A stretch of DNA of 64,000 nucleotides from Streptomyces sp. NBC_00285 (GTDB lineage: Bacteria > Actinomycetota > Actinomycetes > Streptomycetales > Streptomycetaceae): the NCBI RefSeq assembly GCF_036174265.1, contig NZ_CP108055.1:6634001-6698000 (forward strand), written 5' to 3'. Under the pieces are notes generated by a model. It saw only the letters and a program-made list of their open reading frames with translations, was not told the DNA's origin and ran no database searches. A program made the translations under genes and the position numbers. This document shows, piece by piece, positions 19,026-27,583 of this stretch; the first letter of the stretch is position 1; every line of letters starts with the position of its first letter.

Positions 19026-19973
19026 ATGCGTGCACGCGCGATCGCCGTGGGCGGCGCCCTGCTGCTCCTCACCGGCTGCGGAGCCGCCGACATGACCAAG
19101 CAGGCCTCGCCCTTCGCCAACGCCCAGGGCGCCAAGTCGGTGACCCTGTCCGTCCAGTCCTGGGTCGGCGCGCAGGCCAACGTGGCCGTCGCCCAGTACC
19201 TCCTCGAACACAAGCTCGGCTACCGCGTCGACACCGTCCAGGTCGACGAGGTCCCCGCCTGGGACGCGCTCAGCCAGGGCCGCGTCGACGCCATCCTGGA
19301 GGACTGGGGCCACCCCGAGCAGGAACAGCGGTACGTCAAGGACAAGAAGACGATCACGCCGGGCGGCGGACTCGGCGTGACCGGACACATCGGCTGGTAC
19401 GTCCCGACGTACTTCGCCAAGCAGCACCCGGACGTCACCAACTGGAAGAACCTCAACAAGTACGCCTCCCAGCTGCGCACCGCCGAGAGCGGCGGCAAGG
19501 GCCAGCTGATGGACGGCTCCCCGTCCTACGTCACCAACGACAAGGCGCTGGTGACGAACCTGGACCTGGACTACCAGGTGGTGTTCGCCGGTTCGGAGGC
19601 TGCGCAGATCACCCAGATGAAACAGTTCGCCAAGGAGAAGAAGCCCTTCCTGTCCTACTGGTACGCCCCGCAGTGGCTGTTCGAGAAGGTCCCCATGACC
19701 GAGGTGAAACTGCCCGCCTACAAGGAGGGCTGCGACGCGGACCCGGCGAAGATCACCTGCGCCTATCCGCACACCCCGCTCCAGAAGTACCTCAACACGG
19801 ACTTCGCGAAGAGCGGCGGCAAGGCCGCGGCCCTCCTGAAGAAGTTCAAGTGGACGACCGAGGACCAGAACGAGGTCTCCCTGATGATCGCCGACCAGAA
19901 GCTGACGCCGGAGAACGCGGCGAAGAAGTGGGTGGACAGCCACCCGTCCACCTGGAAGGCGTGGCTGTCCTGA
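19026..19973 (+). CDS. Glycine betaine-binding lipoprotein (OpuAC/ProX type)
   Basis: A 315-residue periplasm-side binding protein. The signal sequence ends in a lipobox LLTGC (Cys19), so it is lipid-anchored. The OpuAC fold is seen in VTLSVQSWVGAQANVAVAQYLLE, VDEVPAWDALSQGRVDAILEDWG and SYWYAPQWLFEKVPMTEVKLP. Trp residues that box the trimethylammonium group are present but were not assigned individually. It follows the permease by one base and completes the uptake system. It ends six bases before a convergent gene. Confidence 0.93.
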   Translation: MRARAIAVGGALLLLTGCGAADMTKQASPFANAQGAKSVTLSVQSWVGAQANVAVAQYLLEHKLGYRVDTVQVDEVPAWDALSQGRVDAILEDWGHPEQEQRYVKDKKTITPGGGLGVTGHIGWYVPTYFAKQHPDVTNWKNLNKYASQLRTAESGGKGQLMDGSPSYVTNDKALVTNLDLDYQVVFAGSEAAQITQMKQFAKEKKPFLSYWYAPQWLFEKVPMTEVKLPAYKEGCDADPAKITCAYPHTPLQKYLNTDFAKSGGKAAALLKKFKWTTEDQNEVSLMIADQKLTPENAAKKWVDSHPSTWKAWLS

Positions 19974-19979
19974 CCCCGT

Positions 19980-20702
19980 TCAGCGCCTCAGTTCGTCGGC
20001 CATCCCGCGCAGCGCCAGCGCCGCCCGGCGCTGCAGGGCCGGCCCGAACGTGACACGAGTGGCCCCGAGTTCACCGAGCGCGGTGGGCGAGGGGCCCTCG
20101 CCGTCCAGGAGTCCGAACACATTGAGCGGCCCCTGGATGCCGGACCGCAACAGGGGCAGTACGCCCACCGGGGCGCCGATCGGATAGACGCAGTCGGCGC
20201 CCGCGGCGACGTACAGCGCGGCCCGCCCGATCGCCTCTCCGGGATCGCCGTCGCCGTGGGCGAACGTGTCCACGCGCGCGTTGACGAACAGCCGGTCACC
20301 GGCCGCGTGCCGCACCTCGGCGAGCCACTCGGCGTGCTCGTGCGGGTCCTTGAGGACACCCGCGTGGGAGTCCTCGAGGTTGCAGCCGACGGCCCCCGCC
20401 TCCAGCAGCCGCTCCACCAGCTCCTTCGGCACCAGCCCGTACCCGCCCTCGACGTCGGCCGACACGGGGATGTCCACGGCCCCGGCGACGCGCGCCACCG
20501 CGGCGAACATCTCGCCGGCCGGCGTGGCACCGTCCCGGTGGCCGAGCGACGCCGCGATCCCGGCGCTGGGCGTCGCGAGCGCCGGGAACCCCGCCTCCTC
20601 CATCACCCGCGCGCCGGCCGCGTCCCAGGGGCCGGGCAGGACGAGGGGGTCGTCCGGGAGACGGTGGTGGTGCAGGGCGCGAAAGACGTCCACCTTGCTC
20701 AT
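19980..20702 (-). CDS. Isocitrate lyase/PEP mutase family enzyme
   Basis: A 240-residue TIM-barrel protein of the ICL/PEPM superfamily: LPGPWDAAGARVMEEAGFPALATPS, the metal-binding VSADVEGGYGLVP, GCNLEDSHAG and VNARVDTFAHG. It lacks the KKCGH catalytic loop of true isocitrate lyase, and this short form is common in bacteria as oxaloacetate/2-methylisocitrate-type C-C lyases or phosphonate enzymes. The substrate cannot be told. Its start overlaps the stop of the small AhpD-like gene, so it is the last gene of a three-gene leftward operon. Confidence 0.86.
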   Translation of the reverse strand: MSKVDVFRALHHHRLPDDPLVLPGPWDAAGARVMEEAGFPALATPSAGIAASLGHRDGATPAGEMFAAVARVAGAVDIPVSADVEGGYGLVPKELVERLLEAGAVGCNLEDSHAGVLKDPHEHAEWLAEVRHAAGDRLFVNARVDTFAHGDGDPGEAIGRAALYVAAGADCVYPIGAPVGVLPLLRSGIQGPLNVFGLLDGEGPSPTALGELGATRVTFGPALQRRAALALRGMADELRR

Positions 20703-21142
20703 GGCCGATGACCTCCCGGCGGGATCCGGCGGCTGACCATCACCCGGTTCCAGTTGTTGATGGCGACGATCAGGGCGATGAGATGGGCGAGCCGACGGTC
20801 GTCGAAGTGCCGGGCCGCTCCGGCGAGGACGGCGTCCGGCACGAACCCTTCCGTCAGGACGGTCACCGCCTCCGTCAGCGCGAGCGCGGCCCGCTCACGC
20901 TCGTCGTAGACGCCCTCGGCCTCCTCCCAGGCGGCCAGCAGGTCCAGCTGCCTCTCGCTCACCCCGTGCTCACGGGCGATCGTGAGGTGCATGTCCAGGC
21001 AGAACGCGCAGTGATTGAGCTGCGAGGCCCGGATGACGACGAGTTCGGCGAGGGCCGGATCGCCGAGCCCCTCCTTCGCGGCCGCACTGAGCGCGGACAG
21101 GGCCTGGGCGACCTCGCGGTCGAGGAGGTCCGTACGGCTCAC
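20699..21142 (-). CDS. Carboxymuconolactone decarboxylase family (AhpD-like) protein, copy 1
   Basis: A 147-residue all-helical protein. The redox motif is VIRASQLNHCAFCLDMHLTIA: the CxxC pair plus His as in AhpD peroxidase partners, with the preceding Glu replaced in AELVVIRA. It is therefore likely a thiol-dependent peroxidase or reductase and not a lactone decarboxylase. The GTG at 21142 overlaps the upstream stop (GTGA). It is closely similar to the next gene (FCLDMH, ERAALALTEAVTVLTEGFVPD, INNWNRVMV). Operon with the ICL-like gene. Confidence 0.85.
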   Translation of the reverse strand: MSRTDLLDREVAQALSALSAAAKEGLGDPALAELVVIRASQLNHCAFCLDMHLTIAREHGVSERQLDLLAAWEEAEGVYDERERAALALTEAVTVLTEGFVPDAVLAGAARHFDDRRLAHLIALIVAINNWNRVMVSRRIPPGGHRP

Positions 21143-21636
21143 TGGTGCTTCCCCGCCTCGTAGTGCCCCGGGACCATACGGCAGGTCACGCCGAACCGGT
21201 TCCACGCGTTGATCACGGTGATCGCGGCGATCAACTGGGCCAGCTCGGCCTCCTCGAAGTGCTTGGCGGCGTGCGCGTACACCTCGTCGGGCACGAAGCC
21301 GTCGGTGAGGACCGTGACCGCCTCGGTCAGCGCCAGGGCCGCGAGCTCCTTCTCCGTGTAGAAGTGCGCCGACTCCTCCCACGCGCCGAGCTGGACGATC
21401 CGCTCGACGCTCTCCCCGGCGGCGAGGGCGTCCTTGGAGTGCATGTCGAGGCAGAACGCGCAGTGGTTGAGCTGCGAGGCGCGGATCTTCACGAGCTCCA
21501 GGAGCCTCGGGTCCAGGCCCTGCCGGGCGGCCGTGTCGAGGCGGAGCATCGCCTTGTAGACCTCGGGGGCGTGCTGGGCCCAGGCGAGACGGGGCTGGTG
21601 TTCGGGGGCGTTGGAGTCGGTTCGCGCTGTGGTCAT
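21139..21636 (-). CDS. Carboxymuconolactone decarboxylase family (AhpD-like) protein, copy 2
   Basis: A 165-residue AhpD-like protein with KIRASQLNHCAFCLDMHSKDA (Cys-x2-Cys-x3-His), EKELAALALTEAVTVLTDGF and NAWNRFGVTCRMVPG. It is the first gene of the leftward operon and is divergent from the MocR-type regulator only 46 bases away, the usual arrangement when a MocR protein controls its neighbour. The ATG at 21636 gives family length. The physiological oxidant or substrate is unknown. Confidence 0.88.
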   Translation of the reverse strand: MTTARTDSNAPEHQPRLAWAQHAPEVYKAMLRLDTAARQGLDPRLLELVKIRASQLNHCAFCLDMHSKDALAAGESVERIVQLGAWEESAHFYTEKELAALALTEAVTVLTDGFVPDEVYAHAAKHFEEAELAQLIAAITVINAWNRFGVTCRMVPGHYEAGKHQ

Positions 21637-21682
21637 GCCTCGACCCTAGGAGCAGGGCAGCCCAGGAGTATGGTCCACTTCC

Positions 21683-23305
21683 ATGGCGAAACCCTGGGCC
21701 ACTTTCGGCGTCGACCTCCACCTGGAACCCACCGGGCCCGGCATCCGTCGCGGCCTCACCGACGCCCTCCGCGAGGCCGTCCGTACGGGCCGCCTGGCCC
21801 CGGGCACCCGGCTGCCCTCCTCCCGCTCCCTCGCCGCCGACCTGGGCATCGCCCGCAACACGGTCGCGGACGCCTACGCCGACCTCGTCGCGGAGGGCTG
21901 GCTCGCGGCCCGCCAGGGCTCGGGCACCCGGGTGGCCGAACGGACCCTCACGCCACCCTCCGGTTCCACCGCCCACCCCGTCACCCCGGAACGCCCTCCG
22001 CCCACCGCCGAGACGCACCTCGCCTTCTCCGGCCTGCGGAACGTTCCGGGTGCGGGTGCGGGTGGGGGCTTTGGCTCTGGGGCGCGGACCGTTCATGGCT
22101 CCGGCTCCGGCGCGTCGGGCCTGTCTGCGGTTTCTGCTTCCGCTTTTCGCCCTGGCGCATCCGGCCTCCTGCCCGTGACCCCCGTGGCCGCAGCCCGTCG
22201 CACCCCCGGCTCTCCGCCCGCGCATCGGCCCGCCTACAACCTGGATCCCGGCACCCCGGACCTCGCCTCCTTCCCCCGCACCCAGTGGCTCAAGGCCGCC
22301 CGCCGTGCCCTCGCCACCGCGCCCTACCAGGCTCTCGACTACGGCGACCCGCGCGGCCGTGTCGAACTGCGTACCGCTCTCGCCGGCTACCTCGCCCGCG
22401 CCCGCGGCGTGCGCGCCGACCCCGATCGCATCCTGGTGTGTGCCGGGATCTCGCACGGACTGCGCATGCTCGGCGCGGTGCTGAGGGCCAGGGGCGCGCG
22501 CACGGTGGCCGTGGAGTCGTACGGCCTCGACGTGCACTGGAAACTGCTGGCGGGCGCCGGTCTGCGGAGCGTGCCGCTGCCGTTCGACGAACGCGGCACG
22601 GATCCCGGGGAGTTGACCGACCAGGGCGCGGCCCTGCTCACGCCCGCCCACCAGTTCCCGATGGGCGGCACCCTGCACCGCGACCGGCGGGCGGCCGTCG
22701 TCGACTGGGCGCGCAGCACGGGCGGGCTGGTCGTCGAGGACGACTACGACGGCGAGTTCCGCTACGACCGCCAGCCCGTCGGCGCCCTCCAGGGACTGGA
22801 CCCCGATCACGTGGTCTACGCGGGCACGGCCAGCAAGTCCCTCGCCCCCGGTCTGCGGCTGGGCTGGCTGGTGCTGCCGCCCGGCCTCATGGAGGAGGTG
22901 CTCGCGGCCAAGGGCGGCATCGACAGCTGCGGTTCCCTGGACCAGCTGACCCTCGCCGAGTTCATGGCCTCCGGCGCCTACGACCGTCATGTGCGCGCCG
23001 CCCGGCTGCGGTACCGGCGCCGCCGCGACGCCCTGGTGGCCGAGCTCGCACGGCGGGCCCCGCAGGTCCACGCCACCGGGATCGCGGCCGGCCTGCACGT
23101 GGTGCTGCGGCTGCCGCCGGGCACAGAACAGGCGACGCTGCGGGCGGCGGCCTGGCGGGGCCTCGCGGTGCACGGACTGCACCGCTACCAGCATCCCGAG
23201 GCGACCGTCGAGCGGCGCGACGCGCTCGTCGTCGGATACGGGACACCGCCGGACCACGCATGGTCGGGCGCCCTGGAAGCGCTGTGCGCGGCGTTGCCCG
23301 AATAA
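21683..23305 (+). CDS. MocR/PdxR-like GntR-family regulator with aminotransferase domain
   Basis: A 540-residue regulator. The N-terminal winged helix is of GntR type (IRRGLTDALREAVRTGRLAPGT, LPSSRSLAADLGIARNTVADAYADL). A long Gly/Ser/Ala-rich linker (about 110-180) follows. The C-terminal domain is a class I aminotransferase fold with the PLP lysine in YAGTASKSLAPGLRLGWLV. PLP binding usually makes such proteins sensors of pyridoxal phosphate or amino compounds. The divergent AhpD-like operon and the AhpD-like gene just downstream are the obvious candidate targets. The linker is longer and more repetitive than usual. Confidence 0.9.
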   Translation: MAKPWATFGVDLHLEPTGPGIRRGLTDALREAVRTGRLAPGTRLPSSRSLAADLGIARNTVADAYADLVAEGWLAARQGSGTRVAERTLTPPSGSTAHPVTPERPPPTAETHLAFSGLRNVPGAGAGGGFGSGARTVHGSGSGASGLSAVSASAFRPGASGLLPVTPVAAARRTPGSPPAHRPAYNLDPGTPDLASFPRTQWLKAARRALATAPYQALDYGDPRGRVELRTALAGYLARARGVRADPDRILVCAGISHGLRMLGAVLRARGARTVAVESYGLDVHWKLLAGAGLRSVPLPFDERGTDPGELTDQGAALLTPAHQFPMGGTLHRDRRAAVVDWARSTGGLVVEDDYDGEFRYDRQPVGALQGLDPDHVVYAGTASKSLAPGLRLGWLVLPPGLMEEVLAAKGGIDSCGSLDQLTLAEFMASGAYDRHVRAARLRYRRRRDALVAELARRAPQVHATGIAAGLHVVLRLPPGTEQATLRAAAWRGLAVHGLHRYQHPEATVERRDALVVGYGTPPDHAWSGALEALCAALPE

Positions 23306-23380
23306 CACCGCCCGTAATTGCGCCGTCTGTTTGGGCTGTTCATCATTCCCGAATCCGATTGCGCGGATAGAGTCGCCCCC

Positions 23381-23869
23381 ATGAGCAACAGTGAATCCAT
23401 ATCCCGTGTGGCCCTGAAGAAAATCACCCCCGACGTGTCCTCGGCGATGGGCTCCCTGCATGTCGCCGCCGTTTCCGCGGCCCAGGACGCCAAGGTCGAA
23501 CCGGAACTCCTGGAACTGATCCGGATCCGCGCCTCCCAGATCAACGGCTGCGCGTTCTGCCTCGACATGCACACCAAGGACGCCCGCGCGGCGGGGGAGA
23601 CCGAGCAGCGCGTCTACGCCCTGAACGCCTGGCGGGAGACCCCCTTCTTCACCGCCCGCGAGCGTGCCGCACTGGCGTTGACCGAGGCCGTGACCCTCGT
23701 GCACGACGGCCAGGTGCCGGACGCGGTCTACGCCGAGGCCGCGGAGGTCTTCGACGAGACACAGGTCGCCGCACTGATCTGGGCGGCCACCGTCATCAAC
23801 GCGTACAACCGGATCGCCATCGCGACCCGAATGGCACCTGGGGCTTATCAGCCGAAGCCCAAGAGCTGA
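23381..23869 (+). CDS. Carboxymuconolactone decarboxylase family (AhpD-like) protein, copy 3
   Basis: A 162-residue AhpD-like protein with RIRASQINGCAFCLDMHTKDA and LTEAVTLVHDGQVPDAVYAEA, ending NAYNRIAIATRMAPG. It is the third member of the family within 3 kb. I chose the ATG at 23381 (MSNSESIS) because the frame upstream is AT-rich promoter-like DNA. It lies 75 bases after the MocR gene on the same strand and is followed by a strong hairpin, so it may have its own promoter. Confidence 0.88.
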   Translation: MSNSESISRVALKKITPDVSSAMGSLHVAAVSAAQDAKVEPELLELIRIRASQINGCAFCLDMHTKDARAAGETEQRVYALNAWRETPFFTARERAALALTEAVTLVHDGQVPDAVYAEAAEVFDETQVAALIWAATVINAYNRIAIATRMAPGAYQPKPKS

Positions 23870-23923
23870 AGAAAAGCCGCAGAAGAGCCGAAGAGGAGTT
23901 GCGGAACAGCTGAATTCAGGCAC

Positions 23924-23965
23924 CCGGAAAGGCGCCGCGTCCTCTTCGATGCGGCGCCTTTCCGG
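23924..23965. terminator. Bidirectional terminator, perfect 15-bp stem
   Basis: Arms 23924-23938 and 23951-23965 are exact reverse complements (CCGGAAAGGCGCCGC and its complement) with a 12-base loop. The hairpin lies between the convergent AhpD-like gene and the PabC-like gene and can serve both. Confidence 0.8.
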
Positions 23966-23974
23966 TGAGGGAAT

Positions 23975-24769
23975 TCAGTAACTCGGCAGCGGCTCCATGA
24001 TGTCGTCCAGCCAGGCCCGCCATTCCGGGGCGCGGACCGCCGGCGCCGCCCGCAGAGTCCCTCCGGTCCATCCCGTCACCGGCCGGATTCCGTGCAGCGC
24101 GTTCACCAGCCACACCTCACGGCCGTCCAGCTCGGCCACGGTCCGCTCCCGGTGGGCGACGTGGATCCCGTCGCGCCGGGCCCGCTCCTGAACGAGGGCG
24201 ACGGTCACCCCGGGCAGGACCGGCAGCCTGGGCGGAGGCAGGCACAGGGTGTCGTCCTCCCACCACAGGACGCTGGCCGTGGCCGCCTCCAGCACGGTGC
24301 CGGAGGGCACGACCAGCACCGCCTCCTCCGCGCCCTGTCCGGCCGCCCGCTCGCGCACTCGGGCGAGGGTGCCGAGGTCCGGGCCCTTGCGCCGGGGCAC
24401 GATTCGCGGATCGGACTGGCCCGCGGCCCAGACCCGCACACCCGCCCCGAGCGGGGGCGCGTGCCGCAGGAGCAGCCGCAACTCCAGGGAGCGGGGCCCG
24501 AGTTCGACCCGGGGGAACCACTCACCCGTACGCGGCAACGTGTCGGCCATGTCCCGCCAGAACTCCAGCAACCGGCGCAACGGTGGTCCGCCGGCCTCGC
24601 CGCAGGCCCGCAGGAACCGCTCCCGGTGCCGTTCGAACCCGCGCACCCTGCCGTCCCGTACGAGCCAGGAGTCCGCGACCAGCAGAGGCGCCGTCGACAC
24701 CGACGCCGGGGTCAGCCCCCGGCTCGGTGACCATGCCAACAGGCCCTCCGCGACGACCGGTTGTGTCAC
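23975..24769 (-). CDS. Aminodeoxychorismate lyase-like class IV aminotransferase (PabC type)
   Basis: A 264-residue fold-type IV PLP enzyme. The N-terminal arrangement (LLVADSWLVRDGRVRGFERHRERFLRACG), the presumed PLP Lys in PRRKGPDLGTLARVRE, the VPSGTVLEAATASVLWW segment and LPVLPGVTVALVQE are those of aminodeoxychorismate lyase. It would convert 4-amino-4-deoxychorismate to 4-aminobenzoate plus pyruvate. I chose the GTG at 24769 after GGAAGGAACCGCT. It is the last gene of a six-gene leftward operon that also encodes the matching synthase PabAB, which supports the assignment. Confidence 0.82.
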   Translation of the reverse strand: MTQPVVAEGLLAWSPSRGLTPASVSTAPLLVADSWLVRDGRVRGFERHRERFLRACGEAGGPPLRRLLEFWRDMADTLPRTGEWFPRVELGPRSLELRLLLRHAPPLGAGVRVWAAGQSDPRIVPRRKGPDLGTLARVRERAAGQGAEEAVLVVPSGTVLEAATASVLWWEDDTLCLPPPRLPVLPGVTVALVQERARRDGIHVAHRERTVAELDGREVWLVNALHGIRPVTGWTGGTLRAAPAVRAPEWRAWLDDIMEPLPSY

Positions 24770-24786
24770 AGCGGTTCCTTCCTCCC

Positions 24787-25956
24787 TCAGTACTTGCCGC
24801 CGGCGTTCACCGGCGCTCCGTGCCGCGGCCCGTAGGGCGCGTGCTCCAGCCACGACCCGCACCACGGCAGTACGGGCGCGAGCGCCGCCGCCGCCCGCTG
24901 TCCGACCCGGACGATCCGGCGCCGGGGCCGCAGATGGTCCAGCGCGGCACCGGCGGCGGCACTGTTGAACAGCGCGGCGGCCCGCCGTACGTCGGCGAAC
25001 TCCTCGACCGAACCGCCGGCGATCGCCTCCGCGGCGGCCGCCGCGTCCGCGATGCCGCTGTTCATGCCCCGCGCCCCGAACGGCGGGAAGAGATGCGCCG
25101 CCTCCCCGACGAGCAGCACCCGCCGGTGCGGATCGGTGAACGAGACGGCCACCTTGCGCAGAAAGCGGTACGTCGACACCCACAGGATCCGCTCGCCGTA
25201 CCCCTCGCCCACGACCCCCGGCAGCCAACGCCGAACGGCCTCCTCGGTCCCGAACTCCTCCTCCAGGTCGTCGTCCCGGCACTGGAGGTCGACCTGGAAG
25301 CCACCGGTGAACGGCACCCGCATCACACTGCGGCCGCCGACCCCCGGATGCTCGTAGTGGAAGACCCGCTCCAGCGGCAGCCCGGCACCGGGAACGTCGG
25401 CCACGTCGACGACCACATGGAAGCCCTCGCCCCGCTCCCCTTCCATGGCGACGTCCAGCGAGCCCCGCACGACCGACCGGGCGCCGTCGGCGGCCACCGC
25501 GTACGCGCAGCTCCACTCCCGCCCGTCCGCGCAGCTCAGCCGCACCCCGGTCGCCGTCGTGCGGACGCCCAGCACGCGCGCGTCCCACACGAACTCCACG
25601 CCCGCGCGCTCGCACGCGGCCCGCAGGAAGCGCTCGGTGTCGACCTGGCGCAGGCTGGTGAAGGGCGGTCGGCCCGGCCTCGGCGGATGGGTGCGGGAGT
25701 ACACCTCACGCCCCCGGTACAGGGTCCGCCTGGTCCCCCAGGTCCGCCCGTACGAGGTGATCTCGTCGGCCAGCCCCGGCAGCATCCCGTCGAGCAGCGC
25801 GAGGGTCTCCCGGTGCACGAACAGGGCCCGGCTGCCCGGCCGTTCACGGTCCTTCGGGTCCGCCTCCAGCAGCACGACCGGCAGGCCCCGCGCCCGCAGT
25901 GCGAGCGCGGCGGACAGACCCACCGGTCCGGCACCGACCACCACGACCGGTGTCAC
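24787..25956 (-). CDS. FAD-dependent aromatic monooxygenase
   Basis: A 389-residue class A flavoprotein hydroxylase (PHBH/MhpA fold). It has the dinucleotide motif VVVGAGPVGLSAALALRARG, the DG motif VAADGARSVVRG and the third FAD motif LLVGEAAHLFPPFGARGMNS, where the usual GDAAH is GEAAH. It is expected to use NAD(P)H and O2 to hydroxylate an aromatic substrate. In this operon the candidate substrate is 4-aminobenzoate or its CoA or adenylate derivative. The GTG start at 25956 overlaps the ligase stop (GTGA). The substrate is inference from context. Confidence 0.85.
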   Translation of the reverse strand: MTPVVVVGAGPVGLSAALALRARGLPVVLLEADPKDRERPGSRALFVHRETLALLDGMLPGLADEITSYGRTWGTRRTLYRGREVYSRTHPPRPGRPPFTSLRQVDTERFLRAACERAGVEFVWDARVLGVRTTATGVRLSCADGREWSCAYAVAADGARSVVRGSLDVAMEGERGEGFHVVVDVADVPGAGLPLERVFHYEHPGVGGRSVMRVPFTGGFQVDLQCRDDDLEEEFGTEEAVRRWLPGVVGEGYGERILWVSTYRFLRKVAVSFTDPHRRVLLVGEAAHLFPPFGARGMNSGIADAAAAAEAIAGGSVEEFADVRRAAALFNSAAAGAALDHLRPRRRIVRVGQRAAAALAPVLPWCGSWLEHAPYGPRHGAPVNAGGKY

Positions 25957-27515
25957 GCGCGCGCACCCTCCGCCAGCATCCGGGTGATCTCGACCCGCTT
26001 CACCTTCCAGGTCGCGGTCAACGGCAGCTCCTCGAACCGCCACTGCCGCGGCTCGGCCATCGCCGGCAGGTCGGCCGTCGCCTCCCGCCAGCGCTCGGGG
26101 TCCAGCGGCTGCTCGCCCCGCACACACACCACCGGCACCGGCTCCCGGTCGGCGCCCGGCACGATGACGACCTCCCGCAGCTCCTCCAGCCGCTCCATCA
26201 GGGTGTCCTCGACCTCCAGATTGCTGTGCACGGAGTCGATCCGGTCGATCTCCCGGTCGATCAGATGCAGACCGCCCAGCCGGCTCCGGTAGCCCATGTC
26301 GCCCATCTCCCACCAGCCGTCGTCGAGTTGACGGTCGTAGCGGTCCTGCATACCGAGGTAGGTGAGGATCCGCCCCCGGGTACGGGCCTCGATCCGGCCG
26401 GTGGTGCCGGCGGCGACCCGCTCACCGCTCGGCCCCGTGACCCGCACGCGTGTGAAGCCCGGTATCCCGATGCCGACCCGCCGCCCGTCCGCGCGTGCGG
26501 CACTGCGCCGGGTGAACCACTGGAAGGCGACCGGCCCGGTCTCGCTCTGCCCGTACAACTGGATCAGCCAGGGCGTACGGCGCTTCGAGGCGTCCAGCAG
26601 CCGCCGTACCGTCCGCGGATGGATCGCGTCGAACGTCGAGCCGTACGACCGCACCCGCGACAGGGGCGCCCCGGGCGCGTCGGCCAACTCCTCCCACAGC
26701 ACGAAGGTGTTGGGATGCGTCTCCACGATGCCGGGCCGGTGCCGCGTGAAGAGCGGCGCCACGGCGGCCGGGTCCGGGTCGGTGATCAGCACCAGCGGGC
26801 TGCCGAAGTGCAGCAGGACACCGAGCAGATGGTAGAAGCGCGAGTGGACGAACGACATGTGCAGCGCCGCTGTCTCCCCACGCGTCGGCCAGCCCATGGC
26901 CTTCTGCGGAACGAGCCGGTTCCACATGGTGTTCGCGCAGTGCACCGCCAGCTTGGGGAGTCCGGTGGTGCCCGAACTGTGGGTGATCAGGGCCGGTTCA
27001 CGGGGGTGCAGGCGCACGGGAGGCGGCGGCTCGGCGCCGGAGTACTGCGCCAGGGACTCGGCCCCCGGCGCCGCGTCCACCGACAGGACCTGCCGCACCC
27101 GCAGCCCCACCCCCTTGAGGGGCCCCGCCAGCTTGGCCCCGTCGGTCACCAGCCACGGCTGTCGGAGCCGCTCGATCAGCTCCCCGACCACCTCACCGGC
27201 CAGGCCGGGCGAGAGCAGCACCGGCACGGCGCCGATACGGGCGATCGCGCAGGTCAGCAGCACGATGTCGACGTTGTCCGTCTTGTGCACGATCACCTGC
27301 TCCGAGGGCCGTACACCCGCCTCCCACAGCCGGCCGGACAGGTCCTCGACGACGTCCGCGAGCACCGGGTAGGTGAGGTCGACACCGAGGGCCGGGTGGG
27401 TGTCCAGGGGCCGGTCCAGGGTGACGAACACGGCGCCGTGGCGGTCGGCCGCCCGGCGGAACACCGGGCCCAGATAGAACCCCCGGTCGGCGAAGGGGGG
27501 TTGCTGCTCTCGCAT
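25953..27515 (-). CDS. ANL-family adenylate-forming enzyme (second ligase of the operon)
   Basis: A 520-residue acyl/aryl-AMP or CoA ligase: phosphate loop ITHSSGTTGLPK (about 170), YGQSETGP, GDMGYRSRLGGLHLIDREIDRID with the hinge region, and the catalytic Lys in LTATWKVKRVEITR near the C-terminus. It differs clearly from the benzoate-CoA ligase-type neighbour, so it probably activates a different acid or acts as an amide- or ester-forming enzyme. The ATG at 27515 follows GAGAGGAACGGCCCC. The gene overlaps the monooxygenase gene at its end and lies 68 bases after the neighbouring ligase. Confidence 0.85.
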   Translation of the reverse strand: MREQQPPFADRGFYLGPVFRRAADRHGAVFVTLDRPLDTHPALGVDLTYPVLADVVEDLSGRLWEAGVRPSEQVIVHKTDNVDIVLLTCAIARIGAVPVLLSPGLAGEVVGELIERLRQPWLVTDGAKLAGPLKGVGLRVRQVLSVDAAPGAESLAQYSGAEPPPPVRLHPREPALITHSSGTTGLPKLAVHCANTMWNRLVPQKAMGWPTRGETAALHMSFVHSRFYHLLGVLLHFGSPLVLITDPDPAAVAPLFTRHRPGIVETHPNTFVLWEELADAPGAPLSRVRSYGSTFDAIHPRTVRRLLDASKRRTPWLIQLYGQSETGPVAFQWFTRRSAARADGRRVGIGIPGFTRVRVTGPSGERVAAGTTGRIEARTRGRILTYLGMQDRYDRQLDDGWWEMGDMGYRSRLGGLHLIDREIDRIDSVHSNLEVEDTLMERLEELREVVIVPGADREPVPVVCVRGEQPLDPERWREATADLPAMAEPRQWRFEELPLTATWKVKRVEITRMLAEGARA

Positions 27516-27583
27516 GGGGCCGTTCCTCTCTGCGGTACGTCTGCGGGTGGGTCCGTCGTGCCTCTGCGGCGCCTGTGCGGTGG

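Noticed and set aside
16826..19213. 795-residue minus-strand frame opposite the betaine permease
   Set aside because: Asp/Gly/Gln/His-rich antisense shadow of the permease; no domain recognisable.
20699..23923. 1074-residue continuous minus-strand frame
   Set aside because: Only its last 147 codons are a real AhpD-like gene; the rest is antisense to the MocR regulator and copy-3 AhpD gene and runs out of frame through copy 2.
23975..25615. Long frame giving the PabC-like protein a 280-residue N-terminal extension
   Set aside because: The extension is an out-of-frame reading of the monooxygenase gene; the GTG at 24769 with ribosome site gives the family length.
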